Positions 1 to 5,877 are shown, counted from the first letter of the stretch. The stretch is 7,663 bases of DNA from an uncultured Eubacteriales bacterium (GCA_934567745.1 CAKTJM010000086.1:1-7663); one strand, 5' to 3'. Numbers and translations: made by a program. The notes: generated by a model from the letters alone, not told the origin.

Positions 1-237
1 GTGCCGCTGGTGGGCATCGTCTATGACCAGAAGGTCAGCTCCTTCCTCTCCTACATCGGCCAGGACCTCTACGAGGACCTGGGCGGGATCACCGCCGAGG
101 GGCTGATGGACCTGATCGACCGCGCCGTCGAGCGCGGCCGCGATCCGCAGTTCCTCTCCGAGAGCGTCGAGAAGCTCCGCCGCATGGAGGCTGTCAACCG
201 GCAGGTCCTGCGCGAATACTTCCCGGACGAGCCGTGA
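1..237 (+). CDS. csaB: Polysaccharide pyruvyl transferase CsaB, C-terminal fragment
   Basis: This is the 3' end of a gene cut by the left edge of the window. The 78 visible residues begin with PLVGIVYDQKVSSFL, which matches the segment near the C-terminus of CsaB-type enzymes (usually a G-I-x-Y-D-x-K-V motif), followed by helices typical of the end of a GT-B-like fold. CsaB-family enzymes add ketal pyruvate to a secondary cell-wall polysaccharide, creating the ligand for SLH-domain surface proteins. The first codon, GTG, is an internal valine and not a believable start, because an intact family member is about 350 residues or longer. The gene ends at TGA 235-237 and is followed directly by a hairpin terminator. 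The family call rests on one short motif region. Another polysaccharide pyruvyl transferase subfamily is possible. Confidence 0.8.
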   Translation: MPLVGIVYDQKVSSFLSYIGQDLYEDLGGITAEGLMDLIDRAVERGRDPQFLSESVEKLRRMEAVNRQVLREYFPDEP

Positions 238-252
238 ACGCACGAAAAAACG

Positions 253-295
253 AACGTCCCGACCCACGATCGTCTGATCGAAGGGTCGGGACGTT
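253..295. terminator. Bidirectional intrinsic terminator between csaB and the DivIVA-like gene
   Basis: A perfect 13-bp stem (253-265 with 283-295) encloses a 17-nt loop. The loop itself contains a second 5-bp palindrome (267-271 with 276-280). On the plus strand the stem is followed by TTTCTCGTCC. On the minus strand it is followed by a run of six T (245-250 read in reverse). It can therefore end csaB from the left and the minus-strand coiled-coil gene, whose stop is at 318, from the right. The T-tract is better on the minus strand. Confidence 0.85.
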
Positions 296-317
296 TCTCG
301 TCCGTATCGGAGGGCCG

Positions 318-965
318 TCAATCCCCGTCCGTCTGGTGGAGGCCATCGACGAGGGCCGAGAGCGCGTCCTGGATCGTGCCCAGCTCCTCCTGTGCCCGTG
401 CGAAGGAGCCGCGCGCCGCGTCCAGCTCGGTCTCGGCGGCGGCGACGGAGGTGTGCAGGTCCTGCTGGAGCCGGTCGCAGCGGCGCTGGATGTCCAGCAC
501 CCAGCCCGCGCTCTCCGCGCGGACCTGGGCCGCCTGATCGCGGGCCGCGCTGAGCGTGCACTGGGCGCGCTCGTGCGCGGCGACCTCGATGTCGCCCGCC
601 GTGTCCTTGATCCGCGCCCACGACGCGGCCGCGGGCTCCAGCTCCGCCACCCGCGCCCGGAGCGCCGCCAGCTCCGCCCCGGCCGCGTCCCGCGCGGCGG
701 TGGCCTCCGCGAGCTGGGCCTTCAGGTCCTCCAGGGCCTGGGTCAGCTCCGACCGGTCCTGTGCGGTCGCGTAGGCCGCCGCGCTCTGCACGGCCAGACG
801 GTCCTCCGCCTGTGCGCGGGCGGCGCGCTCCTGCTCCAGCTCGGCCGTCAGGGCGGCGCGCTCCTCCCGATGCTCGGTGAGGAGCCTCTCGATGTGGTCC
901 AATACGTCCTGGCGGTGGAACCCGCCAAAGGCCACGGTGCGGAACCGTCCCTCGTTCTCGTTCAT
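318..965 (-). CDS. DivIVA-like coiled-coil protein
   Basis: The gene encodes 215 residues. The N-terminus has the pattern of a DivIVA/GpsB membrane-targeting domain: residues 8-28 read FRTVAFGGFHRQDVLDHIERL, with the F-G-G-(F/Y)-x-x-x-D-V-L-x-x-I core. Residues 29-110 are an Ala/Glu/Arg-rich heptad-like stretch, a likely long coiled coil. After a Pro at 111 comes a second helical block (115-205). There is no signal peptide or membrane helix. DivIVA-type proteins act as cytoplasmic scaffolds at curved membrane, poles or septa; that role is inferred from the N-terminal motif only. An upstream ATG at 1010 exists, but the start at 965 is preferred: GGAGGT lies 7-8 bases before it and the conserved domain begins right after it. 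The gene diverges from the lipoprotein gene and has its own promoter. Confidence 0.75.
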   Translation of the reverse strand: MNENEGRFRTVAFGGFHRQDVLDHIERLLTEHREERAALTAELEQERAARAQAEDRLAVQSAAAYATAQDRSELTQALEDLKAQLAEATAARDAAGAELAALRARVAELEPAAASWARIKDTAGDIEVAAHERAQCTLSAARDQAAQVRAESAGWVLDIQRRCDRLQQDLHTSVAAAETELDAARGSFARAQEELGTIQDALSALVDGLHQTDGD

Positions 966-1000
966 GCGCCAACCTCCGTCCATCCGGTCTGTTTTTCCCC

Positions 1001-1029
1001 ATTCTACCATGATCTTCGCGCCGATTCAA
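1001..1029 (-). promoter_or_regulatory. Sigma-A-type promoter of the DivIVA-like gene
   Basis: Read on the minus strand, a -35 box TTGAAT (1029-1024), a 17-bp spacer and a -10 box TAGAAT (1006-1001) lie about 35 bases upstream of the start at 965. Both boxes are close to consensus and the spacing is optimal. The promoter also fits the choice of the 965 start over the ATG at 1010, which would lie upstream of or at the transcription start. Confidence 0.7.
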
Positions 1030-1052
1030 TCACTCTTTCCCCGCGATCTGGC

Positions 1053-1081
1053 TTGCTTTTGCCCTTCGGTCATGTTACACT
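1053..1081 (+). promoter_or_regulatory. Sigma-A-type promoter of the lipoprotein gene
   Basis: A -35 box TTGCTT (1053-1058), a 17-bp spacer and a -10 box TACACT (1076-1081) lie 52 bases upstream of the lipoprotein start codon. It stands back to back with the promoter of the divergent coiled-coil gene; the two -35 boxes are 23 bp apart. The predicted transcript would start near 1088, directly at a small hairpin (1089-1106). Confidence 0.65.
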
Positions 1082-1088
1082 GGCTGTT

Positions 1089-1106
1089 GGTCCGGACGTT
1101 CGGACC
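1089..1106 (+). promoter_or_regulatory. Hairpin at the 5' end of the lipoprotein leader
   Basis: GGTCCG (1089-1094) and CGGACC (1101-1106) form a perfect 6-bp stem with a 6-nt loop, immediately after the predicted transcription start. It could act as a 5' stabilising hairpin in the mRNA or as an operator palindrome in the DNA. The sequence alone does not decide. Confidence 0.4.
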
Positions 1107-1133
1107 GTTGAAATGAAAAAGGAGCGACTCACT

Positions 1134-1970
1134 ATGAAACGAAACCTCACAGCAGCCGCGCTCGTCCTCATGCTGGTCCTCGGCCTGTCCGCCTGCGGCG
1201 GGAACGACGCAGGCGACGCCATCGTCAAGGCCCAGGAGGCCATGGCGGACGTGCAGAGCATGACCTATCAGACCGTCATGGAGATGGACCTGTCCGCCGA
1301 CGGCGACAGCGTCTCCATGAGCGTCACCGCCGACGTCTCCGCCATCGTCGATCCCCTCGCGCTCGAGATGGCCATGAGCCTCGACATGGGCGAACTCGGG
1401 CGGCTCGACTACACGTCCTACATGGTCTCCGACGCCGACACGCTCACCATGTACAGCTGTCTCGACATGGGCGACGGCCCGACCTGGATCCGCGAGGACG
1501 TGAGCGACATGACCTCCCTCTCCCAGTACGACGCGAAGGCCAGCCTGGACCTCTATCTCAAGAGCGCCCAGAGCTTCCGCGAGGCCGGGAGCGAGACCGT
1601 CGGCGACTATGAGGCCGTCCGCTACGACGGCGTCATCAAGGGCGACGACCTCAACGCGGTGCTCGAGACCTCCGGCGTCCTCGATCAGCTCTCCAACCTG
1701 GGCATCGAGGAGAGCGACGACCTGCTCACGGACATCGGCGACCTGCCCATCAGCATCTGGATCGACCAGGCCACCTCCTTCCCCGTCAAGTACGAGATGG
1801 ACATGAGCGCCATCATGCAGACCATGCTCGCGAAGATGGCCGAGAGCGACGAGAGCGTCAGTGCCGTGACCGTCGATGAGCTCATCGTCTCCATGGTCGT
1901 CACCGGCATCGACTGCGTGGACGAGATCGTCATCCCGGAGGAGGCCCTCACCGCCACGGCGGAGGGGTGA
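1134..1970 (+). CDS. Secreted lipoprotein, DUF6612/LppX-like
   Basis: The gene encodes 278 residues. The N-terminus MKRN plus a hydrophobic stretch ends in the lipobox LSAC (residues 18-21), so Cys21 should become the lipid-modified N-terminus after signal peptidase II cleavage, leaving the protein on the outer face of the membrane. The mature part is very acidic and Met-rich. It alternates strand-like segments with repeated M-x-M-x-M patterns, as in Gram-positive lipoproteins of the DUF6612 type and the LppX/LolA-like half-barrel fold. That family match is by pattern and is moderate only. The start at 1134 is set by AAAGGAG at 1118-1124 and by the signal peptide; the frame stays open far upstream, but that extension is antisense to the neighbouring gene. 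It is a single-gene unit between its own promoter and a strong terminator. The ligand is unknown. Confidence 0.85.
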   Translation: MKRNLTAAALVLMLVLGLSACGGNDAGDAIVKAQEAMADVQSMTYQTVMEMDLSADGDSVSMSVTADVSAIVDPLALEMAMSLDMGELGRLDYTSYMVSDADTLTMYSCLDMGDGPTWIREDVSDMTSLSQYDAKASLDLYLKSAQSFREAGSETVGDYEAVRYDGVIKGDDLNAVLETSGVLDQLSNLGIEESDDLLTDIGDLPISIWIDQATSFPVKYEMDMSAIMQTMLAKMAESDESVSAVTVDELIVSMVVTGIDCVDEIVIPEEALTATAEG

Positions 1971-2001
1971 GCGGCGCACCCCCAACATCCTCAGTACATG
2001 G

Positions 2002-2038
2002 ACGGCCCCCGCGGACCCATAGGGTCCGCGGGGGCCGT
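2002..2038 (+). terminator. Strong intrinsic terminator after the lipoprotein gene
   Basis: A perfect 17-bp GC-rich stem (2002-2018 with 2022-2038) is closed by the three-base loop ATA and followed by CTTCTACGTCTC. The stem is very stable, but the T-tract is poor. It lies 32 bases after the lipoprotein stop and 41 bases before the next plus-strand start, so it separates the two genes. Confidence 0.8.
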
Positions 2039-2078
2039 CTTCTACGTCTCGTCATAGCATAGAGGGGAGGTGAGGTCC

Positions 2079-2348
2079 ATGGATGCGGTCGCGCTCACGA
2101 CGGCCGTCACGCTCCTGGCCAACGCCGCGGCCGCGCGGCTGTCCGCCGGGGAACTGGCGGTCCTCTCCGCCGCCCTGAGCCAGTGCGCGGATGCCCTGGC
2201 CCTCATCGCCGCCCAGCGGGCCCTCCAGGAGTCCCGTGCGGCGGGATGTGCGCCTGCCGCTCCAGGGCGCGATAGTCCAGCTTCCCCCGGTCCGTGTGCG
2301 GCAGAGACGGGCGGAACAGATACGCCGCCGGACGGACGTACTCGTTGA
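2079..2348 (+). CDS. Small protein, DUF6774-like, with C-terminal extension antisense to the ligase gene
   Basis: The gene encodes 89 residues. Residues 1-50, beginning MDAVALTTAVTLLAN and ending LALIAAQRAL, resemble the short clostridial DUF6774 family: a hydrophobic helix, then a (S/T)-x-x-E-L-x-x-L motif, then a helix with D-A-L-A-x-I-A-A-Q-R. The function of that family is unknown to me. The start at 2079 has GGGGAGG about 8 bases upstream; an in-frame GTG at 2070 sits inside that ribosome binding site. Residues 52-89 are Pro/Gly/Ala/Asp-rich without recognisable structure. From residue 42 on, the gene overlaps the 3' end of the convergent ligase gene, so the tail looks like read-through of a lost stop rather than a conserved domain. 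I saw no convincing promoter in the short gap after the terminator. Confidence 0.6.
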   Translation: MDAVALTTAVTLLANAAAARLSAGELAVLSAALSQCADALALIAAQRALQESRAAGCAPAAPGRDSPASPGPCAAETGGTDTPPDGRTR

Positions 2349-3858
2349 GCCGCTCCTTTACCCGCGCGCGCAGGACCGGTTCGACCTCCTCGGCCGTCCG
2401 GCCCGCCGCGGGGACCACGAAGGCCACCGGGCGCGTCTCGCCGTCCGGGGCCACGGCGGCGACCACGCCGCAGTCGGCCACCAGCGGGCTGCCCAGCAGG
2501 CAGTCCTCGATGACCGACGGGAAGATCTTGAACCCATTGCGGGAAATCATCCGCTTGCGCCGTCCCGTGACGTAGACGCTCCCGTCCGCCGCCACGTGGC
2601 CGATGTCCTTCGTCCACACCCACAGCGCGCCGTCCGGGCCGGGACGCAGGATCTCCGCGTCCGCCTCCGGCGCGCCGTAGTAGCCGTTCATGACCGTGCT
2701 GCTGCGGACGATCAGCTCGCCCTCCTCGCCGGGGGGCAGGGCGCGGCCCGTCTCCGGGTCCGCCGCCAGGATCGTGCAGCCGACCATCGGCAGGCCCACG
2801 CTGCCGATCGTCCGGCGCGCCGCGCCATGGTTCAGGCAGACGATGCCGCAGACCTCGGACAGGCCGTACTCCTTCACCAGCCCCGCCGTGCAGCCGCGGG
2901 CGCGGAGGTAGTCGTCGATCCGCCGCTCCAGCTCCGGGGCCATCGCGTCGCCGCCGTTGCGCGGGACCTTCAGGAACGACAGGTCCGCCTCGGCCGTCTC
3001 CGGGCTGTCCAGGAGGAACTGCCAATAGGACGTCGTCCCGTTCACCTGCTCCGGGCGATAGCGCAGGAGCAGCGCCCCGAGCTGATGCGGCCGGAACAGT
3101 GGCGCCAGGATCACCGTCATCCCCGTACACAGTGGGACATGGATGCACTGGCACAGCCCGAACGCTGCGAACGGCGGCAGGAGCGTCAGGGACGAACCGC
3201 CCGGGCCGTACTCCGTCCGGGCGGTCGTGTATTGGATCAAAGAGCTGCGGAACGCACGGCGCGAGAGGGCGACGCCCTTCGCCGGGCCGGTGGTCCCGCC
3301 GGTGTAGGTGATGGCCAGCGGCTCCTCCCAGCGGTCCGTCTCCGGCGCGTCGCCGGTCGGCTCCGCGAGGAGCTGCGCCCAGGACAGGCACGCCGGGCCG
3401 TCCGGTCCTGCCTGCCACGCGCCGCAGCCCAGCTGCGCCGCCTGCGCCGGGTCGAGGTACGGCCCGAGCGGCAGGACCACGTAGTGCTCCGCCGGGGCCT
3501 GTCCGCGTGCGCCGTAGACCTTGGCGAAGGCCAGCTCCAGGACGAGCACGACCTTCGACCGGGCGCGGACGAGGTAGCCCTCGACCTCGGCGGGGCTGAG
3601 CTTCATGTCCACCCAGTTCGCCACCGCGCCGATGCGGTCCACGGCGTAGAAGGCCGCGATGGTCTCCGGCGTGTTCAGCGAGAGGATCGTCACCAGGTCC
3701 CCCGCCCGGACCCCGCGCCGCCGCAGCCCGGCCTCCGCCCGCAGGATCTCCGCCCGGAGGGCGGCGAAGGTCAGGCCCCGGTCCCCGCACCGCAGGGCGG
3801 GCCGGTCCGGCGCGGCCGCGACGGCCCGCCAGAGGTCCTCGAAGGGCGCGCGCCCCAT
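2203..3858 (-). CDS. ANL-superfamily adenylate-forming enzyme (acyl-CoA synthetase-like ligase)
   Basis: The gene encodes 551 residues, the usual size of a stand-alone adenylating enzyme. Visible core motifs are the phosphate loop ITYTGGTTGPAKG (183-195), YGLSE (331-335), W-T-K-D-I-G with Asp418, the hinge region TGRRKRMISRNGFKI (431-445) and the C-terminal catalytic lysine in DRGKLDYR (Lys526). All catalytic elements are present, so it should activate a carboxylate with ATP to an acyl-adenylate, then probably transfer it to CoA or a carrier thiol. The substrate cannot be read from the sequence, and no carrier-protein gene is adjacent. The start at 3858 lies 5 bases after the stop of the SecB-like gene with only a weak GAGCGGG binding site, which suggests translational coupling. 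The upstream in-frame extension to 4008 is antisense-frame sequence of that gene and is rejected. The last 15 residues lie beyond the normal family end and overlap a convergent gene. Confidence 0.9.
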   Translation of the reverse strand: MGRAPFEDLWRAVAAAPDRPALRCGDRGLTFAALRAEILRAEAGLRRRGVRAGDLVTILSLNTPETIAAFYAVDRIGAVANWVDMKLSPAEVEGYLVRARSKVVLVLELAFAKVYGARGQAPAEHYVVLPLGPYLDPAQAAQLGCGAWQAGPDGPACLSWAQLLAEPTGDAPETDRWEEPLAITYTGGTTGPAKGVALSRRAFRSSLIQYTTARTEYGPGGSSLTLLPPFAAFGLCQCIHVPLCTGMTVILAPLFRPHQLGALLLRYRPEQVNGTTSYWQFLLDSPETAEADLSFLKVPRNGGDAMAPELERRIDDYLRARGCTAGLVKEYGLSEVCGIVCLNHGAARRTIGSVGLPMVGCTILAADPETGRALPPGEEGELIVRSSTVMNGYYGAPEADAEILRPGPDGALWVWTKDIGHVAADGSVYVTGRRKRMISRNGFKIFPSVIEDCLLGSPLVADCGVVAAVAPDGETRPVAFVVPAAGRTAEEVEPVLRARVKERLNEYVRPAAYLFRPSLPHTDRGKLDYRALERQAHIPPHGTPGGPAGRR

Positions 3859-3863
3859 CCCGC

Positions 3864-4313
3864 TCAGAGCAGGGTGAGCTTCGGTCCGCCGTCCGGGTTC
3901 CGGTCGGAGCCGCCGCCCGCCTTGTTCACCGCGATGGTGTTCGGGTCGATGACCGCCTTGCGCAGCATCAGACCGGGGATGCCGGAGGACGCCGCCAGGG
4001 AGGCGCACTGCGCCTGCATGTACGGGAAGAGCTGGTCGTAGACCTCGCCGTGGACCTGGCGCTTGACCTCGTCGCTCGTCGCGCCGGTGCAGTTGAACAC
4101 GCCCACCAGCTCCAACGTCAGGGTGAACTGGCCGCCCGCGAACTCCTTGTCGCGCAGCGTCTGCTGGAGCTTGCCCAGGCAGCGGCTGCCGTCGGGCGCG
4201 AAGTTCACGTTCAGCGAGAAGGAGCTGTCGAGCTGGATCTGGCCCGGCTTCTCCAATTTATTCACAAGATGGATCTCCTGGATCTTCTGGTTGACCAATG
4301 TCGCGTTCGCCAT
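3864..4313 (-). CDS. SecB-like chaperone-fold protein
   Basis: The gene encodes 149 residues, close to SecB (about 155). The N-terminal half is a set of beta strands (residues 9-78), including F-T-L-T-L-E-L-V-G-V-F at 63-73, the place of the conserved strand before the crossover loop in SecB. The helix that follows carries VYDQLFPYMQAQCASLAASS (91-110) and then G-I-P-G-L-M-L (111-117). This matches the SecB signature L-F-P-Y ... G-(F/L)-P-P-L-x-L. The last 20 residues are a Gly/Asp/Pro-rich tail. SecB proteins are cytosolic holdases that keep exported proteins or antitoxins unfolded. Classical SecB is proteobacterial, so a direct role in Sec export here is not established. The start at 4313 has AAAGGAG 7-8 bases upstream. 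It is the first gene of an operon with the downstream ligase and diverges from spoVAD. Confidence 0.7.
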   Translation of the reverse strand: MANATLVNQKIQEIHLVNKLEKPGQIQLDSSFSLNVNFAPDGSRCLGKLQQTLRDKEFAGGQFTLTLELVGVFNCTGATSDEVKRQVHGEVYDQLFPYMQAQCASLAASSGIPGLMLRKAVIDPNTIAVNKAGGGSDRNPDGGPKLTLL

Positions 4314-4360
4314 GATCGTTCTCCTTTCGAGCTTGCGATGGTTGGATCTCGTACCCCCTG

Positions 4361-4368
4361 ATTATAAT
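4361..4368. promoter_or_regulatory. Palindromic -10 element ATTATAAT between divergent operons
   Basis: ATTATAAT is its own reverse complement and contains a perfect TATAAT on each strand (4363-4368 plus, 4366-4361 minus). On the minus strand a TGGACT box (4390-4385) stands 18 bp upstream. On the plus strand TTGGAT (4342-4347) stands at a short 15-bp spacing. The element is AT-rich inside very GC-rich sequence, which makes a promoter role likely. The minus promoter would give the SecB-like gene a leader of about 40 bases. The plus promoter is the weaker case. Confidence 0.55.
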
Positions 4369-4392
4369 ACGGATGCACCGGGAAAGTCCAGA

Positions 4393-4421
4393 GGATATTT
4401 CCCCCGCGGGCGGGCAGACTA
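4393..4421 (+). promoter_or_regulatory. Possible forespore (sigma-G-like) promoter of spoVAD
   Basis: GGATA (4393-4397), a 17-bp gap and CAGACTA (4415-4421) resemble the sigma-G pattern G-H-A-T-R ... C-A-T-n-n-T-A with one mismatch in the -10 box. spoVA genes are sigma-G dependent in Bacillus. The leader would be only about 20 bases, so this is a weak candidate. Confidence 0.25.
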
Positions 4422-4446
4422 CGCCCAAGGAAAGGATGGATCGACC

Positions 4447-5475
4447 TTGGGAAACAAACACTGCGGCCGTCAGACGGTCCGCTTCGCGTCGCCCCCCGTC
4501 GTCCAGGGCTATGGCAGCGCCGCCGGGCGCAAGGAGGCCGACGGCCCCCTCGGCGGCTGCTTCGACTTCACCGGGACCGACGACACCTTCGGCGAGAAGA
4601 GCTGGGAGAAGGCCGAGACCTTCCTCCAGCGGCAGGCCCTCGCCTTCGCGCTCAAGCGCGCGGGCCGCACGGCCCGGGAGCTGGACTACCTCTTCGCCGG
4701 GGACCTGCTCAACCAGTGCATCGCCACCTCCTACGCCGTGCGGGGGCAGCCCGTGCCCTTCTTCGGGCTGTACGGGGCCTGCTCCACCATGGCAGAGGGG
4801 CTGTCGCTGGCGGCCATGCTCCTGGACGGGGGCTTCGCGGAGCACGTCGCGGCGCTGACCTCCTCGCACTTCTGCTCCGCCGAGCGGCAGTACCGCAACC
4901 CCCTCGAATACGGCGGGCAGAAGCCCCCCACCGCCCAGTGGACGGCCACCGGCTCCGGGGCCGTGGTCCTCGGCCGCACGGGCCGCGGGCCGCGGATCAC
5001 CCACGTGACCACCGGCCGCGTGATCGACAAGGGCATCACCGACGCCAACGACATGGGGGCCGCGATGGCCCCGGCGGCCTATGCCACCCTCCAGGCCCAC
5101 TTCGACGACACGGGCCGCGGACCGAAGGACTACGACCGCATCGTCACCGGCGACCTCGGCAGTCTCGGCCGGGCGATCGTCGCGGACTTCTTCCGAAGGG
5201 ATGGGATCGACATGGGCACACGCTATGACGACTGCGGCGTCCTCCTCTACGACGCCAAGGGCCAGGACGTCCACGCCGGCGGCTCCGGCTGCGGGTGCAG
5301 CGCCATCGTGCTCACGGGGCGGCTGCTGCGCGACCTGGAGGACGGGACGCTGCGGAGCCTGCTCTTCTGCGGGACGGGCGCACTGCACTCCCCCACCGCG
5401 ACGATGCAGGGCGAGAGCATCCCCGGCATCTGCCACGCCGTGGCCTTCGTGGCCGGAGAGGGGGCCGAGGTATGA
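4447..5475 (+). CDS. spoVAD: Stage V sporulation protein AD
   Basis: The gene encodes 342 residues, full length for SpoVAD. It shows the family blocks in order: GRQTVRF (7-13), GPLGGCFD (33-40), DDTFGEKSWEKAE (45-57), LFAGDLLNQCIATSYA (82-97), LYGACSTMAEG (108-118), SSHFCSAERQYRNPLEYG (139-156), PPTAQWTATGSGAVVLG (160-176), GAAMAPAA (204-211), IVTGDLG (232-238), DVHAGGSGCGCSA (274-286) and a C-terminal QGESIPGICHAV. The fold is thiolase-like; in Bacillus SpoVAD binds dipicolinic acid and works with other SpoVA proteins at the spore inner membrane in Ca-DPA uptake and germination release. The start is a TTG at 4447, 10 bases after AAAGGA; the family N-terminus begins exactly there. The ATG at 4436 is out of frame. 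It overlaps spoVAE by four bases (ATGA). Confidence 0.96.
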   Translation: MGNKHCGRQTVRFASPPVVQGYGSAAGRKEADGPLGGCFDFTGTDDTFGEKSWEKAETFLQRQALAFALKRAGRTARELDYLFAGDLLNQCIATSYAVRGQPVPFFGLYGACSTMAEGLSLAAMLLDGGFAEHVAALTSSHFCSAERQYRNPLEYGGQKPPTAQWTATGSGAVVLGRTGRGPRITHVTTGRVIDKGITDANDMGAAMAPAAYATLQAHFDDTGRGPKDYDRIVTGDLGSLGRAIVADFFRRDGIDMGTRYDDCGVLLYDAKGQDVHAGGSGCGCSAIVLTGRLLRDLEDGTLRSLLFCGTGALHSPTATMQGESIPGICHAVAFVAGEGAEV

Positions 5476-5840
5476 GCGATCCGCTGACCTATCTCTCCGC
5501 CTTCCTGTGCGGGGGCGTGCTGTGTCTGATCGGCCAGATCCTGATCGACCGGACGAAGCTCACCCCCGCGCGGATCCTGGTGCTGTACGTCGTGGCGGGC
5601 GTCGTGCTGGGCGCGGTCGGACTGTATGAGCCGCTGGTCGCGCGCTGCGGCGCGGGGGCCACCGTGCCGCTGACGGGGTTCGGGTACAACCTCGCCCGCG
5701 GCGCGGCGGAGGGCGTGGCGGAGGACGGCTTCCTCGGCGCGCTCTCGGGCGGCGCGGCCGCCGCGGCCGGGGGCATCGCCGCCGCGATCTTCTTCGGCGC
5801 GCTGGTCGCCCTCCTGTTCAAGTCGAAGCCGAAGCCCTGA
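5472..5840 (+). CDS. spoVAE: Stage V sporulation protein AE
   Basis: The gene encodes 122 residues, the normal size of the SpoVAE (SpoVAEB) membrane protein. The characteristic sequence IGQILIDRTKLTPARILVLYV spans 20-40, GAGATVPLTGFGYNLA spans 60-75, and the C-terminal IAAAIFFGALVALLF spans 102-116. Predicted membrane helices are at about 5-25, 34-52 and 96-116. It acts in the inner spore membrane with SpoVAC and SpoVAD in transport of Ca-dipicolinate. The start ATG overlaps the spoVAD stop (ATGA), with GGAGAGGGGG just upstream, so the two genes are translationally coupled. No terminator is visible after it, and transcription may continue into the glycosylase gene. Confidence 0.96.
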   Translation: MSDPLTYLSAFLCGGVLCLIGQILIDRTKLTPARILVLYVVAGVVLGAVGLYEPLVARCGAGATVPLTGFGYNLARGAAEGVAEDGFLGALSGGAAAAAGGIAAAIFFGALVALLFKSKPKP

Positions 5841-5848
5841 GCACCGCC

Positions 5849-5877
5849 TTGCCATCCGCGCCGCCGCCTGCTATAAT
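5849..5877 (+). promoter_or_regulatory. Sigma-A-type promoter of the uracil-DNA glycosylase gene
   Basis: A -35 box TTGCCA (5849-5854), an exact 17-bp spacer and a perfect -10 box TATAAT (5872-5877) lie 32 bases upstream of the start codon. This gives the repair gene vegetative expression independent of the sporulation genes in front of it. Confidence 0.8.

Noticed and set aside
234..1133. Long upstream extension of the lipoprotein reading frame (578 residues in total)
   Set aside because: It is antisense to the coiled-coil gene, Arg/Leu/Gly-rich without domains, and the lipoprotein has a clear ribosome binding site, signal peptide and promoter at 1053-1134.
1026..1988. Open minus-strand frame of 320 residues opposite the lipoprotein gene
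   Set aside because: It is rich in His, Asp, Val and Gly, as expected from the reverse complement of acidic codons, and has no start signal; its range also covers the lipoprotein promoter.
2053..2061. CATAGCATA as a sigma-K/E-type -10 box before the small DUF6774-like gene
   Set aside because: It fits CATAnnnTA, but the matching upstream box would lie inside the terminator stem and none is visible there.
2042..3790. Open minus-strand frame of 582 residues overlapping the ligase gene
   Set aside because: It is a GC-driven shadow, Gly/Pro/Arg-rich and without motifs, whereas the overlapping frame has every ANL core motif.
2191..4041. Open plus-strand frame of 616 residues antisense to the ligase
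   Set aside because: It has no ribosome binding site or recognisable domain and lies opposite a clearly coding frame; high GC removes stops from such frames.
4258..5436. Open minus-strand frame of 392 residues opposite spoVAD
   Set aside because: It is antisense to an unambiguous SpoVAD frame and shows no domain.
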